From Endomicrobiales bacterium (GTDB lineage Bacteria; Elusimicrobiota; Endomicrobiia; Endomicrobiales; JALOBY01): a stretch of DNA of 60,230 nt. Shown here in pieces: positions 19,545 through 29,198 of the stretch; position 1 is the stretch's first letter, and every line of letters starts with the position of its first letter. The notes under the pieces are model-generated. The model was not told the DNA's origin. It made no database searches and saw nothing but the letters and a program-made list of their open reading frames with translations. The translations under genes were made by a program, and so were the position numbers. Location: the NCBI GenBank assembly GCA_023228045.1, contig JALOBY010000007.1, positions 1-60,230 on the forward strand, written 5' to 3'.

Positions 19545-20807
19545 ATGGAAAAAAATGAAATAAAACAGCTAACGGCAAATCAGGCCGCAGGTGCAAAACT
19601 CGCCAGCAGAAAACTTGCGCTTTTGGCTAATGACCAGAAAAATAAGATTTTGGCCGCAATCGCGTCGGCACTTAAAAAACAATCCTGTGAAATTCTTTTT
19701 CAAAATGAAATTGATGTTGAGGCCGCAAAAGAAGCAAAACTTTCCTCTGCGCTTATTGACCGTTTAACACTAAATGAAACTCGCATTGAAGAAATGATTA
19801 GAGGCGTTATGGAAGTTGCCTCATTAGAAGACCCGATAGGTACCATAATTGCTGATTGGACCGTGCCAGCCGGAATGCAAATTCAAAAAGTGCGCGTACC
19901 GCTTGGCGCAATATGTATGATTTACGAATCACGCCCGAATGTTACCATAGACGCCACAGCGCTTTGCCTTAAATCTGGCAATGCGGTAATACTAAAAGGC
20001 GGTTCTGAAGCAATTAATACAAACCGCGCGCTTGTGCATGCAATACTTCCTGCAGCAAAAGAGGCGGGCTTGCCCGATGGCGCGATACAATTTATCGGCA
20101 CAACCGACAGAGAAGCTGTGCTTGACCTTATCAAACTTGACACCCTTATAGACCTTGTTATTGCAAGAGGCGGCGAAGAGATGGTGCGCTTTATAAGGCA
20201 AAACTCCATTGTGCCAGTGCTTGCCCACGGTAAAGGGCTATGCCACACCTATATTGATAAGTCAGCTCAAATTGATATGGCAACTAAAATTTCAATTAAC
20301 GCAAAGTGCCAAAGGCCTGGCGTGTGCAATGCTATGGAAACATTGCTTGTGCATAAAGATATTGCGCAAAAGTTTCTTCCAATTGTTTGCGGCCTTTACA
20401 CAAAAGCCGGCACGCAGGTTCGCGGCTGTGAAATAACAAAAAAAATAGTTCCACAGGTTGTTGAGGCAACCGAAGAGGACTGGTCAAGTGAGTATTTGGA
20501 CAATATAATTTCAATAAAGGTTGTAGAATCTATTGATGAAGCGATACACCATATAAACAAATATGGCTCAGGGCACTCTGAAGCAATTGTTACAGATGAT
20601 AAAGAGGCGGCGCAAAAATTCTTAAAAGAGGTAGATGCAGCGGCGGTGTTTCATAACGCGTCAACACGGCTGCACGACGGCTGGGTGTTTGGGTTTGGCT
20701 CAGAGTTAGGAATATCTACCCAAAAGCTACATGCCAGAGGCGCAATGGGCATTAAGGAAATTACAACTACAAAATATATTGTTTACGGCTCAGGGCAAGT
20801 ACGATAA
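19545..20807 (+). CDS. proA: Glutamate-5-semialdehyde dehydrogenase
   Basis: 420 residues, the normal ProA length. Signatures are YESRPNVT (127-134), KSGNAVILKGG (143-153) and the active-site region KCQRPGVCNA, with C261 the likely catalytic thiol. It reduces glutamyl-5-phosphate with NADPH in proline synthesis. proB is not adjacent. The RBS AAGGAAGG lies shortly before the ATG. Confidence 0.93.
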   Translation: MEKNEIKQLTANQAAGAKLASRKLALLANDQKNKILAAIASALKKQSCEILFQNEIDVEAAKEAKLSSALIDRLTLNETRIEEMIRGVMEVASLEDPIGTIIADWTVPAGMQIQKVRVPLGAICMIYESRPNVTIDATALCLKSGNAVILKGGSEAINTNRALVHAILPAAKEAGLPDGAIQFIGTTDREAVLDLIKLDTLIDLVIARGGEEMVRFIRQNSIVPVLAHGKGLCHTYIDKSAQIDMATKISINAKCQRPGVCNAMETLLVHKDIAQKFLPIVCGLYTKAGTQVRGCEITKKIVPQVVEATEEDWSSEYLDNIISIKVVESIDEAIHHINKYGSGHSEAIVTDDKEAAQKFLKEVDAAAVFHNASTRLHDGWVFGFGSELGISTQKLHARGAMGIKEITTTKYIVYGSGQVR

Positions 20808-20837
20808 AATTCAATAATAAATAGCCGGTCACAAAAT

Positions 20838-20897
20838 GCCCCTCACCTCAATCCTCTCCCTCGAGGGGAGAGGAAGCCCGAAGGGCAGGTGAGGGTG
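20838..20897. repeat. Dispersed palindromic repeat, family R2
   Basis: CCCTCACCTCAATCCTCTCC and its near complement GGGGAGAGGAAG...AGGTGAGGG form a long hairpin just ahead of moxR. Relatives lie at 26733-26856 and 35841-35947. Confidence 0.75.
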
Positions 20898-21014
20898 ATG
20901 TAAAAGTGTCGTTAGAAGTGGCAAGAAGACAAAAATATTTTGACCTCTGAAATTCTCAACGGAAAATGAGTTTCGTGACAGGCAATTCAATAATAAATTT
21001 GTTGGAGGGTTAAT

Positions 21015-22010
21015 ATGTCCGGCGCACAAGAGATTCGTGAAATCAATGAGAAGGTAAAAAAAGAAAGCGTTTTTGTTGTAGCGCTAATGGCAGAACTTGG
21101 CAAAGTTATTGTTGGCCAAAATTACATATTAGAAAAATTAATAATTGGACTGCTTAGCGATGGCCACATTTTGCTTGAAGGTGTACCGGGCCTTGCAAAA
21201 ACATTGGCTGTTAAAACATTGGCCGGCGCCATTAAAACGAAATTTCAACGCCTGCAATTTACCCCCGATTTACTACCGGCCGACCTGACCGGCACAACAA
21301 TTTACTCTCAACATGATGGAAAATTTACCGTAAAAAAAGGCCCGTTGTTTGCAAACTTCATACTTGCCGACGAAATTAACCGCGCGCCGGCAAAAGTGCA
21401 AAGCGCCTTGCTTGAGGCAATGCAAGAAAGGCAGGTTACTATTGGTGATACAACTTTTCAACTGCCAGACCCATTTTTAGTACTCGCGACCCAAAACCCA
21501 ATTGAGCAAGAAGGTACTTACCCCCTGCCCGAGGCACAGGTAGACCGCTTTATGCTCAAATTAAAGATTACATATCCAAGCAAAGAAGAAGAAAGGCAAA
21601 TTTTAGAACGCATGACATCGGGTGATGAAATTAAAATAAACCCGATTACCACACCAGAAGAAATAAAAACCGCGAAACACACCGTTAGCCAAATTTATGT
21701 TGATGAAAAAATTAAAAACTACATAGTTGATTTAGTTCATGCCACTAGAAACCCAACTGAATACAAACTAAATTCTTTAAAACCACTTATTGCTTTTGGT
21801 GCCTCGCCGCGTGCTACAATAAACTTAACGCTTGCCTCAAAAGCATACGCGTTTATACAAGGGCGCGGCTATGTTACCCCTGAAGATGTAAAAACTATTG
21901 GCCTTGATGTTTTACGCCATAGAATAATACTTACCTACGAAGCAGAAGCCGAGGAAGTTACAACGGAAGATATAGTTAAACAAATATTTGACGGCGTTGA
22001 AGTTCCGTAA
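21015..22010 (+). CDS. moxR: MoxR-family AAA+ ATPase
   Basis: 331 residues. Walker A is GVPGLAKT (56-63), Walker B FILADEINRAP, and the sensor region follows (ATQNPIEQEGTYPLPEAQ). MoxR ATPases act as chaperones for partner proteins with von Willebrand A (vWA) domains, which is exactly what the following genes encode. The RBS GGAGGG precedes the ATG. It heads the Bat locus, the usual order moxR, DUF58, batA, batB, batC, batD, batE. Confidence 0.93.
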   Translation: MSGAQEIREINEKVKKESVFVVALMAELGKVIVGQNYILEKLIIGLLSDGHILLEGVPGLAKTLAVKTLAGAIKTKFQRLQFTPDLLPADLTGTTIYSQHDGKFTVKKGPLFANFILADEINRAPAKVQSALLEAMQERQVTIGDTTFQLPDPFLVLATQNPIEQEGTYPLPEAQVDRFMLKLKITYPSKEEERQILERMTSGDEIKINPITTPEEIKTAKHTVSQIYVDEKIKNYIVDLVHATRNPTEYKLNSLKPLIAFGASPRATINLTLASKAYAFIQGRGYVTPEDVKTIGLDVLRHRIILTYEAEAEEVTTEDIVKQIFDGVEVP

Positions 22011-22078
22011 AAATACATCCTGTGCGTATTTAAAAAACTAAATCATTACTAAAAACCTCTTAAGTATCTTATTGAGTT

Positions 22079-22960
22079 ATGCTTTCATCCGACATCATTA
22101 AAAAAATCAAAAAAATTGAAATTCGCTCCAGAAAACTTGCCAATGAAGTTTTTGCCGGCCAGTATAGCAGCGTTTTTAAAGGCCGCGGTATGGAGTTTTC
22201 TGAAGTGCGCGAATATATGCCCGGCGACGATGTGCGCACTATTGACTGGAATGTTACCGCGCGCTACGGCAAACCATTTGTTAAAAAATTCACCGAAGAA
22301 CGCGAGATGACCGTAATACTGCTTGTTGACGCTTCCGCTTCATTAGGTTTTGGTACAAAGGAAAAGTTTAAAAACGAAATTGCCGCCGAGTTTGCGGCAA
22401 CACTTGCATTTTCTGCCATTAAAAATAATGACCGTGTTGGCATGCTTATTTTTACAGACAGGGTAGAAAAAGTTATACGCCCTAAAAAAGGCAAAAACCA
22501 TATCTTGCGCCTTATTCGTGACATTCTTTTTTTCAAACCTCAAGGGCATAAAACAAACATATCTGACGCTTTAAAACACCTAAATGATATATGGAAAAGA
22601 AAGGCGGTTGTTTTTTTATTATCTGATTTTCAAGATAATAATTTTGAAGCAGCACTTAAAGTTACATCTCGCAAGCACGACCTTATTGCGGTAAAAATTT
22701 CAGACCCGCGCGAAAATAATATGGCAGACATTGGCCTAATTGAGTTTGAAGACCCTGAAAGCGGCTTGTGCCTGCTCTCAGACACATCTGCAAGATCTGT
22801 TATAAATGCTTCTATATTAGTAAAAGAAACCAAAAATATAGCTCTTAAGAAACTTTTCTCTTCATCTGGAGTTGATACAATTTCTGTTTCAACTGACAAG
22901 CCATACACAGCTGAATTAATTGCGTTTTTTAAGCGACGCGAAAAACGAATGACCTGTTGA
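22079..22960 (+). CDS. DUF58 protein with vWA-like fold
   Basis: 293 residues. The DUF58 signature REYMPGDDVRTIDWNVTAR lies at 44-62, and a metal-site-like D84-S86-S88 (VDASAS) lies at the start of a vWA-like domain. Proteins of this kind are partners of MoxR. It is the second gene of the locus, 68 bases after moxR. No Shine-Dalgarno sequence is obvious. Confidence 0.88.
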   Translation: MLSSDIIKKIKKIEIRSRKLANEVFAGQYSSVFKGRGMEFSEVREYMPGDDVRTIDWNVTARYGKPFVKKFTEEREMTVILLVDASASLGFGTKEKFKNEIAAEFAATLAFSAIKNNDRVGMLIFTDRVEKVIRPKKGKNHILRLIRDILFFKPQGHKTNISDALKHLNDIWKRKAVVFLLSDFQDNNFEAALKVTSRKHDLIAVKISDPRENNMADIGLIEFEDPESGLCLLSDTSARSVINASILVKETKNIALKKLFSSSGVDTISVSTDKPYTAELIAFFKRREKRMTC

Positions 22961-22998
22961 ACCCGGATTTTGCAAAATACAGGTTGGATTAATTAAAA

Positions 22999-23934
22999 AT
23001 GAAAAAGCTTTTTATAACACTATTTTTAAGCTTACTTAGCATAGCGGTTTACGCAAGCGAAGTAACCGTAAATACAACCATAAATAAAACAAACATAACT
23101 ATTGGCGACCCGCTAAAAGTTAGCGTAGAAATCTCTTACCCAAATGAACTTAAGCTATCAAGCGTTACAATGCCAAGCGAAATAGGCACATGGGTTTGTA
23201 CAAACCTTTCAACCTCAACTAAAAAAACAAAAGATACTCTTAGCTCGTTGGCTGTATTTGAAGTAGTCCGTTTTTCTACAGGAATGGCTATTATTCCGCC
23301 AATTCCATTTACCCTTGTAAACAGCTCAACTGAGGCATACACTGTTTACTCTTCAAGTAAAAGCGTTAATATTGAAAGCACACTTGCGAAAATTGGAGAT
23401 CTTGGAGACATAAAAGACATAAAAGAACCCTTAAGCATTGGCAATGGGATGTTAGTATACATTCTTGTCACGATTATATTGCTATTAATTGGGGCATATA
23501 TTTACTATCGCAGGAAAACTTTAGCACAAACAATACTGGCCTCTAAACCCAAATTACCACCTTATGAAGTTGCCTTGCTCGCACTTAATGATCTTGCGGC
23601 ATCCGACTTATTATCAAGAGGCCTTATTAAAGAGTATTATATTCGCCTTGCAGAGATAATGCGCAACTATATCTCAAACTCATTTGGCATAGAAACATTT
23701 GAAAAAACCACGCATGAACTCTACCAGGATTTAAAAGGCAGATCGGTAGATAAAAAAATAACATTAAAAATAAAAGAACTCTTTGAAAACTGTGATTTGG
23801 TAAAGTTCGCAAAATTTACCCCTAAAGAAAACCAGTGCACTTACGATATTGAACTAGCAAAAACAATTGTGCTTGAACGAATGCCGAAAGAAAACCCTAT
23901 AGAAAATACCGGTTCTGCTGAAGGTAATTTATGA
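22999..23934 (+). CDS. BatD/DUF4381-like single-pass membrane protein of the Bat locus
   Basis: 311 residues: signal peptide (1-19), a beta-sandwich domain (about 20-130), one transmembrane helix (about 150-168) and a cytoplasmic helical tail (about 185-300). The tail (EYYIRLAEIMRNYI, then a glutamate-threonine motif) resembles both the C-terminal tail of the batD product encoded at 27270 and the DUF4381 family found next to MoxR and vWA genes. It overlaps batA by four bases. The exact role is unknown; it probably assembles with BatA and BatB at the inner membrane. Confidence 0.7.
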   Translation: MKKLFITLFLSLLSIAVYASEVTVNTTINKTNITIGDPLKVSVEISYPNELKLSSVTMPSEIGTWVCTNLSTSTKKTKDTLSSLAVFEVVRFSTGMAIIPPIPFTLVNSSTEAYTVYSSSKSVNIESTLAKIGDLGDIKDIKEPLSIGNGMLVYILVTIILLLIGAYIYYRRKTLAQTILASKPKLPPYEVALLALNDLAASDLLSRGLIKEYYIRLAEIMRNYISNSFGIETFEKTTHELYQDLKGRSVDKKITLKIKELFENCDLVKFAKFTPKENQCTYDIELAKTIVLERMPKENPIENTGSAEGNL

Positions 23935-24926
23935 TATTCGCGCACCCTTATTTTCTACTTCTGCTAATTGCTCTTGGGATTTATATATTTATAGAAAGAA
24001 AGTTCAAACTTAATAAAACCGCAACCATTTATTTACCGCAGGCAGAGATATTTAAAAGTGCTGGCTCAACACTTAGGGCTAAACTTTCAAAAATGCTTGT
24101 ATGGATAAAAGTTTTAGCTATCGCGCTTATAATAGTTGCCTTAGCACGCCCGCAGGCCGGACAAAACAAAGAAGAGGTTTATAATCAAGGCATAGATATA
24201 ATGCTTGTAATGGATACATCTAGCAGTATGCAGGCACTTGACTTTCAGCCCGATGACCGGCTGCAGGCAGCAAAAAAAGTTGCAAAAGAGTTTGTAAAAG
24301 GCCGCACTTATGACCGTATTGGCATTGTGGTTTTTTCCGGGCTTGCTTTTACGCAATGCCCTCTAACCATTGACCATGACGCTGTTTTGAATTTTTTGGA
24401 TAAAATTGAAACAAATATGACCGGAGTTGACGGCACAGCAATTGGTTCGGCTATCGCAACTGCCGCAAGCCGGCTAAAAGCAAGCAACGCAAAGAGCAAG
24501 GTTATAATACTTGTAACTGACGGCAGAAATAATATGGGTGAAATTGACCCAATAAGCGCAAGTAAGGCCGCTTTGGCAATGGGTATAAAGATTTATACCA
24601 TAGGAGCTGCCAAACCTGGTGAATCACTTTATCCGATAGATGACCCTGTTTTTGGCAGGCGTTTGGTAAAAATTGAAAATCAGGATTTAGATGAAGCCAC
24701 CCTTGCAAACATTGCAGGTACAACAAATGGCCGTTACTTTAGGGCAACCGACACAAATTCTCTATCTGCAATTTTTAAGCAAATTGACAACATGGAAAAA
24801 ACCAAAATTAAGGCACTTAAATACACCGATTACAAAGAATTATTCGCTTATTTTTTATGGCCGACGCTACTACTGCTGCTTGGCTCCAAGTTTTTAAATA
24901 AAACATATTTAAGAAAATTGCCGTAA
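23931..24926 (+). CDS. batA: BatA: vWA-domain membrane protein
   Basis: 331 residues. Transmembrane segments lie at about 5-21 and 55-73 and near the C-terminus (about 308-323), with a vWA domain between. The complete metal-ion site starts D95-S97-S99 (MDTSSSM). The ARPQAG motif just before the vWA domain is a Bat hallmark. It overlaps the previous gene by ATGA and is followed by batB after nine bases. The Bat proteins have been linked to aerotolerance and envelope stress, but their biochemical role is unsettled. Confidence 0.9.
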   Translation: MIFAHPYFLLLLIALGIYIFIERKFKLNKTATIYLPQAEIFKSAGSTLRAKLSKMLVWIKVLAIALIIVALARPQAGQNKEEVYNQGIDIMLVMDTSSSMQALDFQPDDRLQAAKKVAKEFVKGRTYDRIGIVVFSGLAFTQCPLTIDHDAVLNFLDKIETNMTGVDGTAIGSAIATAASRLKASNAKSKVIILVTDGRNNMGEIDPISASKAALAMGIKIYTIGAAKPGESLYPIDDPVFGRRLVKIENQDLDEATLANIAGTTNGRYFRATDTNSLSAIFKQIDNMEKTKIKALKYTDYKELFAYFLWPTLLLLLGSKFLNKTYLRKLP

Positions 24927-24935
24927 AAGGTAAAA

Positions 24936-25943
24936 ATGTTTCAATTTGCTAATCCATCAGCACTCTACTTGCTTTTACTTATCCCCATACTTGCGCTTGG
25001 GTTTGTTGCGGCACAAATATCAAAACGCAAGATTGCCAAGGTTTTTGCCCAGGATGAGCTTTTTAATAAACTTTCTAACGCCAACGAAAGAACAACTGTC
25101 CTTAAAGCTTCATTATTTATTTGCGGAATATTTTTTTTAATACTTGCGCTCGCGCGGCCGCAGTTTGGCACAAAACTTATTGAGTTAGAAAGAACCGGTT
25201 CGGATGTTGTTATCGCGCTGGATGTTTCAAAAAGTATGCTGGCGCAAGACATAAAACCAAGTCGTTTTGAACGCGCAAAAAATGTGTTATCGGAACTTAT
25301 AAACCGCCTTGAAGGCGATCGCATAGGCATTGTGGCATTTGCGGGAGCCTCTTTTTGGCAATGCCCTCTTACGCTGGACCGCTCCGGCGCAGCTATGTTT
25401 TTACAAATTTTAGATACAAACCTAATTCCACTTGCAGGCACCTCCATAGGCAAGGCTATATCGCTTAGCTTATCCGGGCTTGAAAAAACTGCGCCAAAGG
25501 CAAAAGCAATAGTTCTTTTGACCGATGGAGAAGACCACAACAGCGGCCCGATTGATGCGGCAAAGTCAGCCGCGGCAAGCGGTGTTAAGATTTTTGTCAT
25601 CGGTTTTGGCAAGGCAAACGGCGAACCAATTCCAGTTGAAGACGAAAACGGCAACTTTACAGGCTATAAGAAAGATAGCAGCGGACAAGTGGTTATGTCA
25701 AAGCTAAACGAAGAACTACTTTCTCAAATTGCATCAATAACAGGCGGTGCTTATATCAGGTCTGTTGATGGGTATGTTGACACCGATGCCATAGCTCGGG
25801 CAGTAAACGGCTTAGACAAGCAAAAACTATCTTCAAAAATGAATCGGCAGTTAGTTGATAGGTTTCAATATTTTCTTGCGTTGGCACTGCTTTGTTTTCT
25901 TATTGAGTTTATACTTCCACAAAGAAAAAAGAAACAAATATGA
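24936..25943 (+). CDS. batB: BatB: vWA-domain membrane protein
   Basis: 335 residues, a paralogue of the preceding gene. It has membrane helices at about 9-27, 57-73 and 310-326, the ARPQFG motif, and the vWA metal site D96-S98-S100 (LDVSKSM). Its stop overlaps batC by four bases. BatA and BatB are thought to pair through their vWA domains. Confidence 0.9.
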   Translation: MFQFANPSALYLLLLIPILALGFVAAQISKRKIAKVFAQDELFNKLSNANERTTVLKASLFICGIFFLILALARPQFGTKLIELERTGSDVVIALDVSKSMLAQDIKPSRFERAKNVLSELINRLEGDRIGIVAFAGASFWQCPLTLDRSGAAMFLQILDTNLIPLAGTSIGKAISLSLSGLEKTAPKAKAIVLLTDGEDHNSGPIDAAKSAAASGVKIFVIGFGKANGEPIPVEDENGNFTGYKKDSSGQVVMSKLNEELLSQIASITGGAYIRSVDGYVDTDAIARAVNGLDKQKLSSKMNRQLVDRFQYFLALALLCFLIEFILPQRKKKQI

Positions 25944-26653
25944 AAAAAATATTTATTTTATTACTTCTCTTATCTATTTTTGGCATACAAAATATTTATG
26001 CCTCAGCGGCATCAAATGTAAACTCAGGCAACCGCCTTTATAAAAACAATAAATACCAGGATGCGCTTAACAAATACCGCAGTGCCCAAATTGATAGCCC
26101 CGCAAACCCTACAATTAACTATAATATTGCTGACGCGCTTTATAAAACACAGGATTATCAGGGTGCCGCAAGCGAGTATGAAAGAGCTATTTCTTCAAAA
26201 AATAAAAAACTTATGGCGCGTTCTTATTATAACCTTGGCAACACAGCGTATAAACTGCAAGACAACGACAAAGCAATTGAATGCTATAAAAATGCTTTGC
26301 GTTTAGATCATACTGATAAAGATACAAAATATAACCTTGAGTATTTACTTAAAGTAAAACAGGAAAATAAAAAACAAGACAAAAATAAAAAAGACCAGCA
26401 AAATAAACAAGAGCAAAAAAATAAAGGTGATGAAAACAAAGATGATAAAAATAAACAAAATCAGCAACAAAACAAAGACGAGACCGGTAAAGACCCACAA
26501 CAAAACCAAAATGACTTAAAACAGGATAAAGATAAAATGTCTAAAGAAGATGCCGAAAGGATTTTAAGCTATTTTGACGAAGCAGATAAAAATGCGGCAA
26601 AAAAACGCAAGATGCAAACACCAAATTTGCCAAAAGTTGAAATGGACTGGTAA
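25940..26653 (+). CDS. batC: BatC-like TPR protein with a charged low-complexity tail
   Basis: 237 residues: signal peptide (1-21), about three TPR repeats (25-135), then a long K, Q, N and D-rich segment (about 138-200) and a conserved short C-terminal part (EDAERILSYFDEADKNA). The last motif and the gene position are typical of BatC. It is probably periplasmic and bridges other Bat proteins. After the stop, 616 bases without a gene hold only dispersed repeats before batD. Confidence 0.82.
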   Translation: MKKIFILLLLLSIFGIQNIYASAASNVNSGNRLYKNNKYQDALNKYRSAQIDSPANPTINYNIADALYKTQDYQGAASEYERAISSKNKKLMARSYYNLGNTAYKLQDNDKAIECYKNALRLDHTDKDTKYNLEYLLKVKQENKKQDKNKKDQQNKQEQKNKGDENKDDKNKQNQQQNKDETGKDPQQNQNDLKQDKDKMSKEDAERILSYFDEADKNAAKKRKMQTPNLPKVEMDW

Positions 26654-26732
26654 CTATAAAACACTGTATAATGTATTAATTAAACAATAAATATAAACTT
26701 TCACAGCTGTCTGGTTAAAAAAATGTTATTTT

Positions 26733-26856
26733 TCACCCTCACCCTTACCTCTCCCATCAAGGGAGAGGAGTTTCTGTAGAGAAGTGGTTTCCCTCTCCCC
26801 GTGCGGGTAAGTTTTTGGGCCGAGCCCGCGAGTGAAGAAGAGGATTAAGGTGATGG
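26733..26856. repeat. Dispersed palindromic repeat, family R2
   Basis: CCCTCACCCTTACCTCTCCC with a following inverted partner and a second hairpin. It belongs to the same family as 20838-20897 and lies between batC and batD. Confidence 0.65.
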
Positions 26857-26907
26857 GAAAATGTTGAATGAGACATGGAGATAAAAATAGTTTGTCATCT
26901 TAAAATC

Positions 26908-27133
26908 CCACTTGGCTGCTTATGAGCGAGTGTTTTTTGGGGTCTTCGTCTGCGGATGTTTGAGACCACCACAAAGTGGTGAGACGAGTTTCCGCAGACG
27001 CAAAAAAACACGAGAGAATAGCCGCGCGGGTGTATTTCTTTTGGTTACTTTTCTTTGGACAGCAAAGAAAAGTATCACGGGGCGCAGGCCGAAGGTCCCG
27101 CCAAAGGCGGTGAGGCAGAATAGCCCCGCGACT
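26908..27133 (+). repeat. Dispersed repeat, family R3
   Basis: Shares with 47972-48178 (reverse strand) the run TTTCTTTTGGTTACTTTTCT, the downstream AAAGAAAAGTATCAC and the end AGAATAGCCCCGCGACTT. It contains several internal inverted repeats (CACAAAGTGGTG; GTCTGCGG/CCGCAGAC). The open frames inside (product beginning ERVFF) look like by-products of the repeat rather than genes. Confidence 0.8.
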
Positions 27134-27269
27134 TTGAAAGGTTTTATAGTTACTAATCCAAAGTTTAGCTCTCGCTAAAGGCAGGTTAGCCAAGCGGGAC
27201 TTTAAATAAAAAAGATGCAACACTTATATTTCAAATAATATTTAACTGCAACAATAAATTAATAAGCCA

Positions 27270-29198
27270 ATGAAAAAAACCATAATCGTATTATCATTTA
27301 TTCTAATTTCTTGCGTATCTTATGCCACAGCAGAGCTTAAAGTTTCTGCCGCGGTAGATAAAACAAGCGTTGCTGTTGGTGAAGAAATTTTGCTAACCAT
27401 AGATATATCCGGGCAGTCGGTAAACATACCCAGTATAGAAGTTCCCGCAATAGCAAACTTTTCAATATACTCCTCAGGCCGCTCGCAAAGCATGTCTTTT
27501 GTAAATGGACAGGTTTCAAACTCTATTTCTTTTAGGTATGTTATAATTCCAAATGCTCAGGGGAAATTTACAATCCCGGCTTTAAACTTAAAGTATGACG
27601 GCAAAACATACTCTACACAAAATATAGAAATATCAGTAAGCGCATCGCAAAAAGCGAGTGTTACATCAGCGAACCAAAACGTAACTAAAGTAACAACACA
27701 AGATGCAACTTTGAGCGATAAAGCGATATTTGTTAAAGCCATAACGGATAAATCAAGCGTCTATGTAAATGAACAATTAACTTACTATTTTCACTTATAT
27801 AGAAGGGTAGATTTTTTAAACCAGCCGCAGTTTGCGCCACCCGGCTTCAGTGGTTTTTGGAGTGAGTCATACCCACCCACAAACAATATGACCGAAATAA
27901 ACGGCCGGCAATATATGCTAAGCGAATTAAAATTTGTACTTTTTCCAACATCGCCTGGCAAAATAACAATTGACCCATCAACACTTCAATGCCAAATTGC
28001 ATCAAACAACCCGGATGACTTCTTTGATGGTTTTTTTACCATGGGCAAACCTATTACACTGCGCACAAACTCAATAACAATAAATGTTTACCCTCTACCT
28101 AATAAAGATAAACCGGCTAATTTTTCGGGCGCTGTTGGTCAATACGAAATACAAGCCCAAAGCGATAAATCAAACACAAAAACAAACGACCCTGTAACAT
28201 TCAGCATTATTGTTTCTGGTTCTGGTAACATTAAAACACTGCCCGAGCCACAAATGCCGCAACTTATGGAGTTTAGAAAATTTGACACCGCAAGCACTTA
28301 CGACATTAATAAATCAGCTGGAAAATTTACGGGGTCAAAAACATTTAAAACACTCCTTTCACCGCAAAGCAGTGGAACAAAAATCATACCGGCAATAGAG
28401 TTTTCTTATTTTGACCCACAATCAAAAAGTTATAAAAAGATTTATTCAAAACCTATTTCTATAAATGTTACGCAGGGCACAACCGCAAACACGACAACTA
28501 ATTTTTCTTTTGCCTCCAGTGAAGTAAAACTGTTAAATTCAGACATCCGCTACATTAAAGATACTTTCACCCGGGTAAAAAATTACCCACTAAAAAATAT
28601 TCTGCTTATAATTAATTTATCTGCTCTTATACTGCTAATTCTATCTTTAATATTTGCTACGCGCGCACGCACGCTTCAAGAAAATGTTCACCTTTCAAGA
28701 AAGCTTGGCGCAAGCTCAAAAGCAAAAAAATATTTAAAAGAGGCCTCAAAACTATTCGAATCTGAGTTTTACAATAAGTGTGTGGACCGAGACGAGCGAG
28801 GCCGAGGATTTTTCAACTCAAAAAATGAGAGCGATGTGTTAACATCGGGCAAACTTTTTGAGGAAGAAAAAGTCCGGCATCGTTTGTCAAATCCCGCATC
28901 CTATTGTAAAACCCAGATTAAACATAATCACTCGGGCTTTTATTCCGCACTCAGCCGTGCTTTGCGTAACTTTATTGCGGATAAGCTTAATATATCGGCA
29001 GAGGGCCTTACAACAAAAGAGATATCAGCGACTTTCAAAAAACATAAAGTTCCGATTGAACTTGCCAATAAAACTTTTGAACTAATTGCTGAGTGTGACT
29101 TTGCCTGCTTTGCACCCTACACCCCGCAAAAAACTCAAATGCAAGATGCTTTAAAATCGGCCCAGTTAATTATAAATTCTTTGGAGAAGTTTTTATGA
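27270..29198 (+). CDS. batD: BatD protein with an in-frame palindromic insertion
   Basis: 642 residues: signal peptide (1-20), repeated Ig-like BatD domains (about 21-420), a transmembrane helix (about 446-464) and a cytoplasmic helical tail ending in an ALRNFIADKL motif. Compared with the paralogue at 22999, the tail is interrupted at residues 501-546 by a stretch (VDRDERGRG ... FEEEKVRHRLSNPASYC). The DNA of this stretch is almost identical to an intergenic repeat at 38869-39004, so a mobile-type element seems to have entered the gene without breaking the frame. The batE start overlaps the stop (ATGA). Whether the protein still works is unknown. Confidence 0.85.
   Translation: MKKTIIVLSFILISCVSYATAELKVSAAVDKTSVAVGEEILLTIDISGQSVNIPSIEVPAIANFSIYSSGRSQSMSFVNGQVSNSISFRYVIIPNAQGKFTIPALNLKYDGKTYSTQNIEISVSASQKASVTSANQNVTKVTTQDATLSDKAIFVKAITDKSSVYVNEQLTYYFHLYRRVDFLNQPQFAPPGFSGFWSESYPPTNNMTEINGRQYMLSELKFVLFPTSPGKITIDPSTLQCQIASNNPDDFFDGFFTMGKPITLRTNSITINVYPLPNKDKPANFSGAVGQYEIQAQSDKSNTKTNDPVTFSIIVSGSGNIKTLPEPQMPQLMEFRKFDTASTYDINKSAGKFTGSKTFKTLLSPQSSGTKIIPAIEFSYFDPQSKSYKKIYSKPISINVTQGTTANTTTNFSFASSEVKLLNSDIRYIKDTFTRVKNYPLKNILLIINLSALILLILSLIFATRARTLQENVHLSRKLGASSKAKKYLKEASKLFESEFYNKCVDRDERGRGFFNSKNESDVLTSGKLFEEEKVRHRLSNPASYCKTQIKHNHSGFYSALSRALRNFIADKLNISAEGLTTKEISATFKKHKVPIELANKTFELIAECDFACFAPYTPQKTQMQDALKSAQLIINSLEKFL
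28772..28906 (+). mobile_element. 135-bp palindromic element E inside batD
   Basis: The element begins CAATA and ends TATTG, and is 45 codons long, so the frame is kept. It matches 38869-39004 (opposite strand) over its full length with few changes, including GTGTGGACCGAGACGAGCGA and AAAGTCCGGCATCGTTTGTC. The flanks extend the inverted repeat (AATCTGAGTTTTACAATA at 28759 against AATCTGGGTTTTACAATA read from 28919). It carries no transposase. Confidence 0.8.
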
